The position numbers and the translations under genes were made by a program. DNA of 27,167 nucleotides, taken from positions 37,429-64,595 of the forward strand of contig DCIN01000047.1 of NCBI GenBank assembly GCA_002315815.1, in the 5' to 3' direction. The notes beneath the pieces are model-generated. The model was not told the origin of the DNA. It saw only the letters and a list, made by a program, of their open reading frames with translations, and did no database searches. Within the stretch, counting starts at the first letter, position 1. Every line of letters starts with the position of its first letter. The DNA is from Bacteroidales bacterium UBA1725. GTDB taxonomy: Bacteria > Bacteroidota > Bacteroidia > Bacteroidales > UBA932. Shown piece after piece: positions 1 through 7,475 of this stretch.

Positions 1-1632
1 TATATAGTCGGCACCTGCCCCAAATGTGGAGCCGAAGGAGCATACGGGGACCAGTGCGAGAAATGTGGCTGTACCCTCAGCCCCGACGAACTTCTCAATC
101 CCAAATCCAAACTGAGTGGTGCGCAGCCCATAAAGAAAAAGACAACACACTGGTATCTTCCTCTGGACCAATACGAATCTTGGTTGCGGGAGTGGATACT
201 TGATGGCCACAAAGAGTGGCGCACAAATGTCTATGGGCAGGTAAAGAGCTGGCTTGACGGAGGCCTGCAGCCCCGTGCCGTCACCAGGGATCTTGACTGG
301 GGAGTACCGGTTCCTGTCGAGGGTGCAGAAGGCAAAGTGCTGTATGTATGGTTCGATGCTCCTATTGGTTATATATCCAATACAAAGGAACTTCTGCCCG
401 ATGATTGGGAGAAATGGTGGAAATCCGAAGACACCCGGCTGGTGCATTTCATCGGCAAGGACAATATTGTGTTCCACTGCATAGTCTTTCCCTCTATGCT
501 CAAGGCATACGGAGGTTACATCCTGCCGGAAAACGTGCCGGCCAACGAATTCCTCAATCTCGAAGGCGACAAGATTTCCACCTCGCGGGGCTGGGCCGTA
601 TGGGCTCACGAATACCTCAGGGATTTTCCGGGCAAGCAGGATGTTATGAGATATGTCCTGACAGCCAACGCTCCGGAGACCAAGGACAATGATTTCAGCT
701 GGAAAGATTTCCAAACACGTAACAATTCGGAGCTTGTAGCGGTTTTCGGCAATTTTGTGAATCGCGCCATAGTGCTTACCCACAAATATTTCGGAGGGAA
801 GGTGCCTGCTTGTGGCCAGCTTGAGGACATAGATAGGGAAGTCCTTGCAGAGGTGCCCAGACTCAAGGCCTCAATTGAGAACAATATCGAAAACTACCGT
901 TTCCGCGAAGCTCTGAAGGACGCAATGTCCATAGCCCGTCTCGGGAACAAGTACATTTCAGATACTGAACCTTGGAAAGTGGCCAAGACTGATATGGACA
1001 GGACTTCAACCATACTCAACGTCTCGCTGCAGATATGTGCCGACCTTGCCGTGGCATTCGAACCTTTCACTCCTTTCAGCTGCGAAAAACTGCGCAATAT
1101 GCTCAAGGCCGACAATTTATCCTGGGATATTCTGGGCCGTCCCACTATTCTCCCGGCGGGTCACGTTCTTGGAGATGCCGAACTTCTCTTTGCTAAGATT
1201 GAGGATGCTGACATTGATATCCAGCTTGCACGTCTTGATACCATACGCAAAGAACGCGAGGCTGAAGCGGCAGCCGAAGCAGCAAAAGATGTCGCTCCAC
1301 AGAAGGAAGATTGCAGTTTCGATGATTTCAGCAAAATGGATATTCGTACCGCTACCGTTCTTGAGGCCGAACGTGTACCCAAGACAGACAAACTCCTCAA
1401 ACTGACCATAGATACCGGAATAGACAAGCGGACAATAGTCTCCGGCATAGCTGAATATTACAGCCCGGAACAGATGCTCGGCAAGCAGATATGCATTCTT
1501 GCCAACCTCCAGCCTCGGACCATACGCGGAATAGAGAGCCGCGGTATGATTTTGATGGCGAAGCAGGGAGATGGCAAGATGCGTTTCATTACTCCGCAAG
1601 ATGCCCTTTCAAACGGTGCCGAAATCGGATAG
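1..1632 (+). CDS. metG: Methionyl-tRNA synthetase, 3' part (5' end outside the window)
   Basis: This is a cytoplasmic class I aminoacyl-tRNA synthetase that charges tRNA-Met. The reading frame is open from base 1, so the gene begins before the window; 543 residues are visible of a family usually near 680. The visible part opens in the zinc-knuckle insertion, with Cys at fragment residues 6, 9, 19 and 22 (CPKC...CEKC). The signature lysine loop is the KISTS variant of KMSKS at about residues 191-195. An all-alpha anticodon-binding domain follows, then an acidic, alanine-rich linker. The C-terminal OB-fold tRNA-binding domain begins near DFSKMDIRTATV, at about residue 441, and includes LANLQPRTIRGIESRGM. 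This C-terminal extension is the dimerising type. The gene converges on the lipoprotein gene, with 49 bases between the two stops and no convincing U-tailed hairpin there. Confidence 0.97.
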   Translation, partial: YIVGTCPKCGAEGAYGDQCEKCGCTLSPDELLNPKSKLSGAQPIKKKTTHWYLPLDQYESWLREWILDGHKEWRTNVYGQVKSWLDGGLQPRAVTRDLDWGVPVPVEGAEGKVLYVWFDAPIGYISNTKELLPDDWEKWWKSEDTRLVHFIGKDNIVFHCIVFPSMLKAYGGYILPENVPANEFLNLEGDKISTSRGWAVWAHEYLRDFPGKQDVMRYVLTANAPETKDNDFSWKDFQTRNNSELVAVFGNFVNRAIVLTHKYFGGKVPACGQLEDIDREVLAEVPRLKASIENNIENYRFREALKDAMSIARLGNKYISDTEPWKVAKTDMDRTSTILNVSLQICADLAVAFEPFTPFSCEKLRNMLKADNLSWDILGRPTILPAGHVLGDAELLFAKIEDADIDIQLARLDTIRKEREAEAAAEAAKDVAPQKEDCSFDDFSKMDIRTATVLEAERVPKTDKLLKLTIDTGIDKRTIVSGIAEYYSPEQMLGKQICILANLQPRTIRGIESRGMILMAKQGDGKMRFITPQDALSNGAEIG

Positions 1633-1681
1633 TGTTTGAGAAGAGTCGAGTCTGCCGGGACAATAATTGATTATTCCTGAA

Positions 1682-3226
1682 TTATTCCTTAATGCAGCGA
1701 GTTCTATATACTTTTGCATTATCGCCGGTAGAATTTGACCAAGCTGCAGTTGGACTGACAGATATAGTACCGAAAGCCGACACTCCAGAGTAATAAGTGT
1801 AAAAACTTGTCCAGAAAGTATTTCCATTTGTTGTTTCCAGGAATACTCCTGATACTGCAGTGTCATCCTGGGAAATGCCATCGAAATAATGACCTTGGTA
1901 TGTATTTCCGCCATAAACTATTTGCTGATTACTGAAGTTTCCATTCACTTGTCCAGGGTCTTCGTTGTCCGGATTATCCGAACTCACCCATAGATGTTGG
2001 AAATCGGATGTTGAAGCGATTCTCCATCCTTGAGGGCAGGGGTCATAGGCGGCTTTGGAACTACTGCTCCATAATGAACCCACATCATTGCCGTCATACC
2101 ATTTGTTCAATCCCACATATAAGGTATCATTGCTCGCCAAGCCGGTGTCCGGATGAACAGTCAGGGATGTTGTAATTGTGTCTGATATGGCCACCGGATT
2201 TTCTCCGGGAAGGGATGCGCCATATTTCCTTCCCCACTGATATTTAAGTCCGTAGGGGTGATTCTGTGCATTGAAGCCGCAGTTGACAGGAGCCCATACA
2301 GTGCCTTTGACCAGCACAGGATCAATTCCTTCCGCTCCCGGGTATGTAACTCTGGTGAAGCCTGCCGCAGACAAGGTGGTTGCGGCCATCCTTGTGTTCC
2401 TGCTCCTGTTTACGGAAATGGATACTTCCTTCTCGTACAGTCCCTTGTCAGTTTCCACATATATTTTCGTGATGGATGTCGGTGGTACAGAGATGTAGAA
2501 AGCCTTTGATGTGGTGGTATTCAGAATCCCGTCATCACCTATGGCGTACAGTGAGACACCATTTTTGCCGTTGTTGCTGTTGAAAGTTGCGGAAAGTGAA
2601 TTGCGGCTGACATTCATTGACCCTCTGAGGGTAGAACTGCTTACAAGTGCTATCTGCCTGACGGTATCTGCGAAACTGTCAGCTAACAGATTGATTTGTA
2701 CGAGGCCGAAGATGTTTTTGAAGTTGATGTCAGTGTTACCGTGCTCATCGGGTACAGTACCTGTTCCAATCATAGGATAACTGCCGTTGGCGAATGTCCC
2801 GTCGTTCTGATTCTGACTTCCGTTTCCGTAAGTGAAGGTCTGATAGTTGGGCGTGCTTGCTCTCACTTTGTAGTCCCAAGAGATTACACCTGCCCTTTCC
2901 GCCGGGTAATAGGCGCATATAAGAGTTCCGGTCAGGGCCTGTCCGACAGGAGTGAAAGTTCCTGTACTCGTTCCGGCACCGGATGCCAGTTCATATATTG
3001 CTGTTTCGCTGTTGTTCCCGTACAACTTGATACGGTCTCCTGTTGACCATACAGGCAACTTGGGACTGCTGGTGCCGTCAATGGAGGTTTTTGTTCCTTC
3101 GTAACCTGCAATATTGGCCGTGACAGTCAGAATCGTCGCGGATTCTTCTGATAAGACGGATGCCTGCTCTTTCTGACAGGACAAAGCCGCGAATGCAATA
3201 GCGGCAAGGATAAAGTACTTTTTCAT
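1682..3226 (-). CDS. Surface lipoprotein: fimbrillin-like N-terminus plus FISUMP-type C-terminus
   Basis: A predicted exported lipoprotein of 514 residues. It has a short basic start (MKKYF), a hydrophobic segment and a lipobox AALSC at about residues 14-18, so it is probably anchored after Cys lipidation. Residues about 30-290 resemble the fimbrillin-like family (TKTSIDG, then VWSTGDRIKLYG). Residues about 300-514 look like a FISUMP domain, with GTVWAPVN, YDPCPQGWRIAS and a terminal YRTRCIKE. I place the start at 3226 rather than the upstream in-frame ATG at 3241, because GGAGG at 3235-3239 sits 8 bases ahead of 3226 and MKKYF is a normal signal-peptide start. A 38-residue ORF precedes it by 18 bases, probably on the same transcript. 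No assembly or adhesion function can be shown from sequence alone. The ligand or partner is unknown. Confidence 0.85.
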   Translation of the reverse strand: MKKYFILAAIAFAALSCQKEQASVLSEESATILTVTANIAGYEGTKTSIDGTSSPKLPVWSTGDRIKLYGNNSETAIYELASGAGTSTGTFTPVGQALTGTLICAYYPAERAGVISWDYKVRASTPNYQTFTYGNGSQNQNDGTFANGSYPMIGTGTVPDEHGNTDINFKNIFGLVQINLLADSFADTVRQIALVSSSTLRGSMNVSRNSLSATFNSNNGKNGVSLYAIGDDGILNTTTSKAFYISVPPTSITKIYVETDKGLYEKEVSISVNRSRNTRMAATTLSAAGFTRVTYPGAEGIDPVLVKGTVWAPVNCGFNAQNHPYGLKYQWGRKYGASLPGENPVAISDTITTSLTVHPDTGLASNDTLYVGLNKWYDGNDVGSLWSSSSKAAYDPCPQGWRIASTSDFQHLWVSSDNPDNEDPGQVNGNFSNQQIVYGGNTYQGHYFDGISQDDTAVSGVFLETTNGNTFWTSFYTYYSGVSAFGTISVSPTAAWSNSTGDNAKVYRTRCIKE

Positions 3227-3234
3227 ATCACTTT

Positions 3235-3239
3235 CCTCC
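3235..3239 (-). promoter_or_regulatory. Shine-Dalgarno GGAGG for the lipoprotein gene
   Basis: On the reverse strand GGAGG lies 8 bases upstream of the ATG at 3226. This is one of the few strong Shine-Dalgarno sites in the window and it decides the lipoprotein start. It falls in the 18-base gap after the micro-ORF stop, so ribosomes finishing the micro-ORF would end next to it. The same GGAGG with an 8-base spacer appears before the GT4 glycosyltransferase gene. Confidence 0.7.
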
Positions 3240-3244
3240 AACGA

Positions 3245-3361
3245 TTACCAGTTGCTATCATCGTCTACTATTGGAGAGGTGGAGCAGATGAACGCCGAAC
3301 TCATTTCAAACAATTCTGTTTGCGGGGATAAATAAATCTCCAACACATCAACAGTTTTCAT
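3245..3361 (-). CDS. Micro-ORF, 38 residues, upstream of the lipoprotein gene
   Basis: A short open frame running from ATG at 3361 to TAA at 3245-3247. The product starts MKTVDVLEIYLSPQTELF, continues through a Ser/Cys-containing middle (SSAFICSTSPI) and ends in an acidic VDDDSNW. It lacks a convincing signal peptide or membrane helix. The spacing to the lipoprotein start is 18 bases, with the lipoprotein's GGAGG inside that gap, so the two look co-transcribed and perhaps translationally coupled. The pattern of a short protein with a YxxP-type start and an acidic tail ending in Trp resembles small uncharacterised Bacteroidales proteins I have seen near surface lipoproteins. That is from memory and unchecked. 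It could instead be a regulatory leader peptide. Function unknown. Confidence 0.55.
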   Translation of the reverse strand: MKTVDVLEIYLSPQTELFEMSSAFICSTSPIVDDDSNW

Positions 3362-3487
3362 TACAATATCATTCAATAAAGGGTTGATAATAAAAGTATT
3401 TGGTCTGAATCTATATTTCACTCTTCATCGGTCACATAGCCCGCTATGCTCCCTCTTTACCAGATTTTTGCGCTTGCAAATTTGGTT
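3362..3487 (-). other. Candidate structured 5' leader of the micro-ORF/lipoprotein transcript
   Basis: About 126 bases lie between the putative -7 box and the micro-ORF. On the reverse strand the leader can form a hairpin TTTGC-AAGC-GCAAA (3480-3467). A second hairpin is CATAG-CGGG-CTATG (3448-3435), flanked by purine-rich GAG/TGA strands and GG/CC outer pairs. Neither is followed by a U run, so they are not ordinary terminators. The remainder is AT-rich, unlike the coding DNA around it. It may be a regulatory leader, a dispersed repeat or simply a long untranslated region; I do not recognise a named riboswitch. Confidence 0.35.
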
Positions 3488-3520
3488 CAAATATACCATT
3501 AATAATTAGAAATATACAAT
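3488..3520 (-). promoter_or_regulatory. Bacteroidota-type promoter for the micro-ORF/lipoprotein unit
   Basis: On the reverse strand TATATTTG (3495-3488) is a full match to the -7 element TAnnTTTG. ATTG (3520-3517) lies 21 bases upstream as a 3-of-4 match to the -33 TTTG. Transcription would begin near 3483 and cross the structured leader before reaching the micro-ORF. The 3227-3565 gap therefore holds this promoter, the leader and the micro-ORF; I see nothing further in the 70 bases up to the methyltransferase stop. Confidence 0.55.
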
Positions 3521-3565
3521 TTTTCGCCATTTTTAATATAATGGTATTTTCGGCAAGTCAAATAA

Positions 3566-4213
3566 TCAGTGAAGCTTTAACGCAACGCTGATTCCATCTC
3601 TGAACGGGAGCATCACGGTTTCCATACGGGGATCTTCAGCAAGTATGTCATTGAATTCCAGAAGACCTCTTGTCTGGGAATCGCAGGGTAGCGGATCTGC
3701 ACATACTTTTCCGTCCCACAGGACGTCGTCCGCTATCAGGATGCCACCCTTCCGGAGCATAGGAATCACGAGTTCGTAATACTTGCAGTATTCTCTTTTG
3801 TCGGCATCAATGAAGACGAGATCATATTCTGCCGCCTCTTTCTTCGATAATTTAATCAGAGTCTCCGCTGCATCTCCCGTATGCAGGCTTATTCTGTCCA
3901 CCAGTCCGGCTTTCCTCCATCCTTCATATATCAGGTCCACCAGTTCGTCATTGATTTCAAGCGTATCCACGTGTCCGTCTTCGGGCAGACCGGATGCCAG
4001 ACAGATTGTTGAGTATCCAGTGAAAGTCCCAATTTCCAACACCTTGCGCGCCCCGCTGATTTTGACCAGAAGCCTCAGAAGTTCACCTTGTATTCTGCCG
4101 GACAGCATTCTTGGGAAGTTAGTGTGTATGTTGGTCTGCCTTTCGAGCCATTCCAGAGCTTCCGAAGGGAGGGAGCTGTGCTCCTCTGCATACTCATTCA
4201 ACAAGTTCCGCAT
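3566..4213 (-). CDS. Class I SAM-dependent O-methyltransferase (Methyltransf_3 / catechol-type)
   Basis: A soluble, probably metal-dependent O-methyltransferase of 215 residues, the normal length for this family (caffeoyl-CoA and catechol O-methyltransferase relatives). SAM-binding motif I is LEIGTFTGYST at about residues 59-69, with the ribose-binding acidic residue in DTLEIND (E86). The metal/substrate acids are in FIDADKREY (D136, D138) and IADDVLWDG (D162, D163). I chose ATG at 4213 because homology begins there; the frame can be extended to 4393 but that stretch is non-homologous and lies inside the upstream gene. The start overlaps the 3' end of the upstream secreted-protein gene by 20 bases, which suggests translational coupling. 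The start codon lies in the only CATG found in the window. The substrate cannot be told from sequence. Confidence 0.9.
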   Translation of the reverse strand: MRNLLNEYAEEHSSLPSEALEWLERQTNIHTNFPRMLSGRIQGELLRLLVKISGARKVLEIGTFTGYSTICLASGLPEDGHVDTLEINDELVDLIYEGWRKAGLVDRISLHTGDAAETLIKLSKKEAAEYDLVFIDADKREYCKYYELVIPMLRKGGILIADDVLWDGKVCADPLPCDSQTRGLLEFNDILAEDPRMETVMLPFRDGISVALKLH

Positions 4214-4946
4214 GCCTTTTCTGAAATGACTTGAGTTCCGCGGCGGTGAATCCGGAAGGAGTGTTGTCCTTGATTCGGCCTTTTGCATAGTGGAACAGCT
4301 CGTGCGTGTTTGCATCCACAAGCATACGGTAACAGGTTTTTGAATCGGAAGACAGCACGATAACAGGTACAAGTATGTCTGATGCTCCGGCAAGGAAGGC
4401 TTCTGTGGCCCTCTCTTTGTTCAGAATGACTGTCTTTCCGTTCATTTTCTTCAGGTTGCACGAAATGAGCCCGCTGTATGCCGATATGTCGGAATCTGCA
4501 GCGGCGATAGCCTGCTCCTGAATGATGTCAAGAAAGGCACTCAGGAATATTGTCTCGTCTCCGCTCAGGCCGTTTTCAGTTGCTATGGGCAGACGTGTCA
4601 CTTCGAAAGGTATTTTCTTCCGGTCAGCATTGTCAGCTTTGCCGCCTTTTTCCAGAAAAATGAAAACGACACCTCCGTCCGTCTTCAGACTGAGCAGATA
4701 GTTGCCGTTATCTGTTTTGAGTTTCTGATATTCGGTGCCGTCTCGGAATTCAAACGGGGATACTCTCCAGCGGCTGGAGATTTCCGACCGCAGGGCAATT
4801 TCCAAAGGAGATTGCCCGCCCACAATCATTCTGGTCGGGTTGGTCGTGAAGTCGGAGAGCATCGCTTTTTTTGTGTAGAGTTTGACCTGACCGGGCAATT
4901 GGATGCATAACAGAATCAAACTGGCCGTGAGAGTGAAGTGTTTCAT
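4194..4946 (-). CDS. Conserved secreted protein of unknown function
   Basis: I do not recognise a named domain. The product (about 250 residues) starts MKHFTLTASLILLCIQLPGQ, a typical signal peptide ending in a small-residue region. Since no lipobox Cys is in place it is probably periplasmic. The mature part has a WRVSPFEF motif and a conserved-looking YTKKAMLSDF start. It resembles an unnamed family I recall from Bacteroidales genomes, unverified. Start choice: GAGG with a 6-base spacer precedes 4946. An in-frame ATG at 4958 (MRSI) would add four residues and lies almost at the predicted transcript start. It overlaps the methyltransferase by 20 bases and diverges from dnaX. Confidence 0.75.
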   Translation of the reverse strand: MKHFTLTASLILLCIQLPGQVKLYTKKAMLSDFTTNPTRMIVGGQSPLEIALRSEISSRWRVSPFEFRDGTEYQKLKTDNGNYLLSLKTDGGVVFIFLEKGGKADNADRKKIPFEVTRLPIATENGLSGDETIFLSAFLDIIQEQAIAAADSDISAYSGLISCNLKKMNGKTVILNKERATEAFLAGASDILVPVIVLSSDSKTCYRMLVDANTHELFHYAKGRIKDNTPSGFTAAELKSFQKRHAELVE

Positions 4947-4963
4947 TATTGACCTCATAACGA

Positions 4964-4971
4964 CAAAGATA
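4964..4971 (-). promoter_or_regulatory. -7 element for the secreted-protein/methyltransferase operon
   Basis: On the reverse strand TATCTTTG matches TAnnTTTG. The predicted transcript start is around 4958-4960, giving a leader of only about 12 bases to the ATG at 4946. No TTTG is visible at the -33 position. The element lies back-to-back with the dnaX -7 box, so both polymerase footprints would cover the same 35-40 bases. Confidence 0.5.
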
Positions 4972-4983
4972 GTAATTATTGAC

Positions 4984-4991
4984 TATATTTG
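4984..4991 (+). promoter_or_regulatory. -7 element for the dnaX operon (near-leaderless transcript)
   Basis: TATATTTG is a full match to TAnnTTTG. Its last base is 7 bases before the dnaX ATG at 4998, so the transcript should begin at or within a few bases of the start codon. No -33 TTTG is visible at 4960-4964, where the opposite promoter lies. There is no room for a Shine-Dalgarno site. Confidence 0.55.
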
Positions 4992-4997
4992 TACTCT

Positions 4998-6677
4998 ATG
5001 TCAGATTATGTTGTTTCCGCACGCAAGTACCGTCCGGATTCTTTCGAGAGCCTGATAGGCCAGGACAATATATCCAGAACCCTGAAGAATTCAATTCTTC
5101 GCGGACAGCTTGCCCACGCATATCTTTTCTGCGGTCCGCGCGGTGTCGGCAAGACCAGTGCAGCCAGAATATTCGCCAGGACAATCAACTGTCTTCACCC
5201 TACGCCGGATATGGAACCCTGCGGTGAGTGTGAATCCTGCCTTTCCTTCAAGGAGGGGCGTTCGTACTGTATCCACGAACTGGATGCTGCTTCAAACAAC
5301 GGAGTGGAGGATATCAAGGCTCTGATGGAGCAGGTTCAGATTCCTCCGCAGGTGGGGCGTTACTCTGTCTACATCATAGATGAGGTTCATATGCTTTCCA
5401 CCTCAGCTTTCAACGCCTTCCTCAAGACCCTCGAGGAGCCGCCCTCGCACGCAGTCTTCATTCTGGCCACGACGGAGAAGCACAAGATATTACCGACGAT
5501 ATTGAGCCGTTGCCAGACATACGACTTCAATCGGATATCCGTCCCTGACATTGTGCGCAATCTAAAGGAGATTGCCGCAAAGGAAGGGATTGCTGCCGAC
5601 GATGCGGCTCTGCACGTAATTGCTCAGAAGGCAGACGGTGCAATGCGCGATGCACTGACAATCTTCGACCAGACAGTGGCGTTCTGCAGTACGGATATCA
5701 AATACTCCGATGTGATACGCAATCTGGACGTGCTTGACTGCGAGTATGGTTTCAGGCTTGTGGACGCTTTCCTCGCCAGAGATTACGCTTCGGCTCTTCT
5801 GATTTTCGACGAGGTATTGTCCAAGGGCTTCAATGCTCTGCATTTCATCAATGATCTCGCCTTGCATATCAGGAATCTTCTGGTCAGCCGCACAGGCGGT
5901 TTGGATTCACTTCTGGATATGCCTGAGTCTCTGGGGCTGCGCTATCGGGAACAGGCCGGCCGCTGTTCAGTAGGTTTTTTGTACTCGGCTTTGGGAACAC
6001 TCAGGGACTGTGAGTCTTCGTACAGGGGAAGTGCAAGCCAGAGACTGCTGGTCGAATATTCGCTTATGAAGCTCAGTTTCTTGTCCGGTGTTCCCGAGGA
6101 ATCCCCTGCTCAGTCATCTTCCGATAACTCTGCGGCTTCAGGGCAAGGTCAGGCTGCTCCTGTTTCCGCAGCATCTTCTGATTCTGTACGAGAAAGAAAA
6201 AGTCACAGGACAGGGGCGTCTCTTTCACTTTCCGCCCTGATGGAAGAAGGGAAGAACAGTAGTGATGTGTCTCAGATTTCGGGTCCGGGTGTGTCAGCCC
6301 CGGTTCCGGCAGATGATGTCATTCTGGCAAAGTGGAAGGAATTCGCATCCTCTTTGGCTTCCTCCCAGCCGCGTCTCTCCAACACACTTCTTAATGCCAG
6401 ACTTGAAATAGTGGCTGAGGACGACGGGAAAGCTATCACTTTCTTCGTTACCAACGAGTCCCAGAAGGTCTGGATAGAAGAAAAGATGCTGCGCGGACTG
6501 GAAGACAAGCTCTGCGCCCTGCTGGGAAGCGGGAGAATTCGTCTCGTCGTCTGTGTGGAGCCCCAGGAGGAGCAGGCTCCGAGGATATATATGCCCGGCG
6601 AGAAAGCGCAGGACCTTATGGGACGCAATCCTGAAGTGAAGGAACTGGTTATGGATCTAGGACTTGAAATTAGATAG
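4998..6677 (+). CDS. dnaX: DNA polymerase III subunit gamma/tau
   Basis: The clamp-loader ATPase that loads the beta sliding clamp and links the polymerase cores at the replication fork; 559 residues. The N-terminal AAA+ module shows Walker A GPRGVGKT (46-53), a four-cysteine zinc site (C65, C75, C78, C81), Walker B YIIDEVHML (about 125-133), and LSRCQTYDF containing the SRC arginine finger. Domain III is followed by a Ser/Ala/Gln-rich linker (about 370-445) and a tau-type C-terminal domain. I start at ATG 4998 (MSDYVVSARKYRP), the family's usual beginning. A TTG nine bases upstream lies inside the -7 box. No canonical A-AAA-AAG slippery site is present, so a gamma product by frameshift is not supported. 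lptB follows after 3 bases. Confidence 0.97.
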   Translation: MSDYVVSARKYRPDSFESLIGQDNISRTLKNSILRGQLAHAYLFCGPRGVGKTSAARIFARTINCLHPTPDMEPCGECESCLSFKEGRSYCIHELDAASNNGVEDIKALMEQVQIPPQVGRYSVYIIDEVHMLSTSAFNAFLKTLEEPPSHAVFILATTEKHKILPTILSRCQTYDFNRISVPDIVRNLKEIAAKEGIAADDAALHVIAQKADGAMRDALTIFDQTVAFCSTDIKYSDVIRNLDVLDCEYGFRLVDAFLARDYASALLIFDEVLSKGFNALHFINDLALHIRNLLVSRTGGLDSLLDMPESLGLRYREQAGRCSVGFLYSALGTLRDCESSYRGSASQRLLVEYSLMKLSFLSGVPEESPAQSSSDNSAASGQGQAAPVSAASSDSVRERKSHRTGASLSLSALMEEGKNSSDVSQISGPGVSAPVPADDVILAKWKEFASSLASSQPRLSNTLLNARLEIVAEDDGKAITFFVTNESQKVWIEEKMLRGLEDKLCALLGSGRIRLVVCVEPQEEQAPRIYMPGEKAQDLMGRNPEVKELVMDLGLEIR

Positions 6678-6680
6678 GAA

Positions 6681-7469
6681 ATGAGACTTTATTGCGAAAA
6701 TCTGGTCAAGAAATATGGACTCCGCACTGTGGTCAAAGGTGTGTCGATGGAGGTCCAACAAGGTGAGATAGTGGGTTTCCTCGGTCCCAACGGGGCAGGG
6801 AAGACAACAAGTTTCTATATGATTACCGGTCAGATTGTCCCCAATGAGGGCAAAGTGTTCCTCGATGGCGAAGAGATAACCGGACTTCCGATGTACAAGC
6901 GTGCCCAGAAGGGGATTGGATATCTTCCGCAGGATGCGTCGGTGTTCCGCAAACTTTCTGTCGAGGACAACATAATGTCAGTTATGGAACTCAAGTCTTC
7001 GATGACCAGACAGGAACGCGAGCAGCACCTTGAGGACCTCATCGATGAATTCAATCTGTCCAAAGTCCGCAAGAGCCTCGGTATCCAGCTCTCCGGAGGC
7101 GAGAGACGTCGCTGCGAGATAGCCAGGGCTCTGGCCATCGACCCCAAGTTCATTCTTCTTGACGAACCTTTCGCCGGTGTTGATCCTATTGCCGTGGAGG
7201 ATATTCAGTATATCATCGCCAAGTTGAAATACCGCAACATAGGTGTCATCATCACAGACCACAATGTGGGGGAGACCCTCGCCATCACCGACAGGGCCTA
7301 TCTTCTGTACGAGGGCACTATACTGCAGCACGGTACTCCGCAGGATCTGGCTTCGGACGACGATGTCCGCACCAAATATCTCGGTTCCGGATTCGTCCTC
7401 AAGCGCTCTGCCTCCGTAGAGAAGGCTCAAGCCGAATATGAGGCAAAAAAGTTATCATCCGCTGTCTGA
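6681..7469 (+). CDS. lptB: LPS export ABC transporter ATP-binding protein
   Basis: The cytoplasmic ATPase of the LptB2FG complex, which extracts lipopolysaccharide from the inner membrane and drives it across the Lpt bridge. The product has 262 residues, about 20 more than enterobacterial LptB because of a charged C-terminal tail. Walker A is GPNGAGKTT (35-43), the Q-loop is YLPQDASVF (81-89), the ABC signature LSGGERRR begins at 137, Walker B is FILLDEPFAG (158-166) and the switch His is in TDHNV (H194). The LptB-type features GYLPQ and FAGVDPIAVEDIQ are present. It starts 3 bases after dnaX and is followed after 6 bases by an unknown gene, so the three probably form one operon. The other lpt genes are not in this window. 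Confidence 0.95.
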   Translation: MRLYCENLVKKYGLRTVVKGVSMEVQQGEIVGFLGPNGAGKTTSFYMITGQIVPNEGKVFLDGEEITGLPMYKRAQKGIGYLPQDASVFRKLSVEDNIMSVMELKSSMTRQEREQHLEDLIDEFNLSKVRKSLGIQLSGGERRRCEIARALAIDPKFILLDEPFAGVDPIAVEDIQYIIAKLKYRNIGVIITDHNVGETLAITDRAYLLYEGTILQHGTPQDLASDDDVRTKYLGSGFVLKRSASVEKAQAEYEAKKLSSAV

Positions 7470-7475
7470 TTTTCT

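Noticed and set aside
1633..1681. A bidirectional terminator between metG and the lipoprotein gene
   Set aside because: The only inverted repeat, AATAAT-TG-ATTATT, has a two-base loop, no GC pairs and no clear U run.
4214..4393. A 60-residue N-terminal extension of the O-methyltransferase
   Set aside because: The extension lies inside the upstream gene in another frame, has no likeness to the family, and the family start matches 4213.
6189..6260. Possible programmed -1 frameshift in dnaX making a short gamma product
   Set aside because: The A-rich stretch gives only A-AAA-AGT in the reading frame, not a slippery A-AAA-AAG heptamer. The A run is five long, and I saw no stimulatory hairpin or upstream Shine-Dalgarno element.
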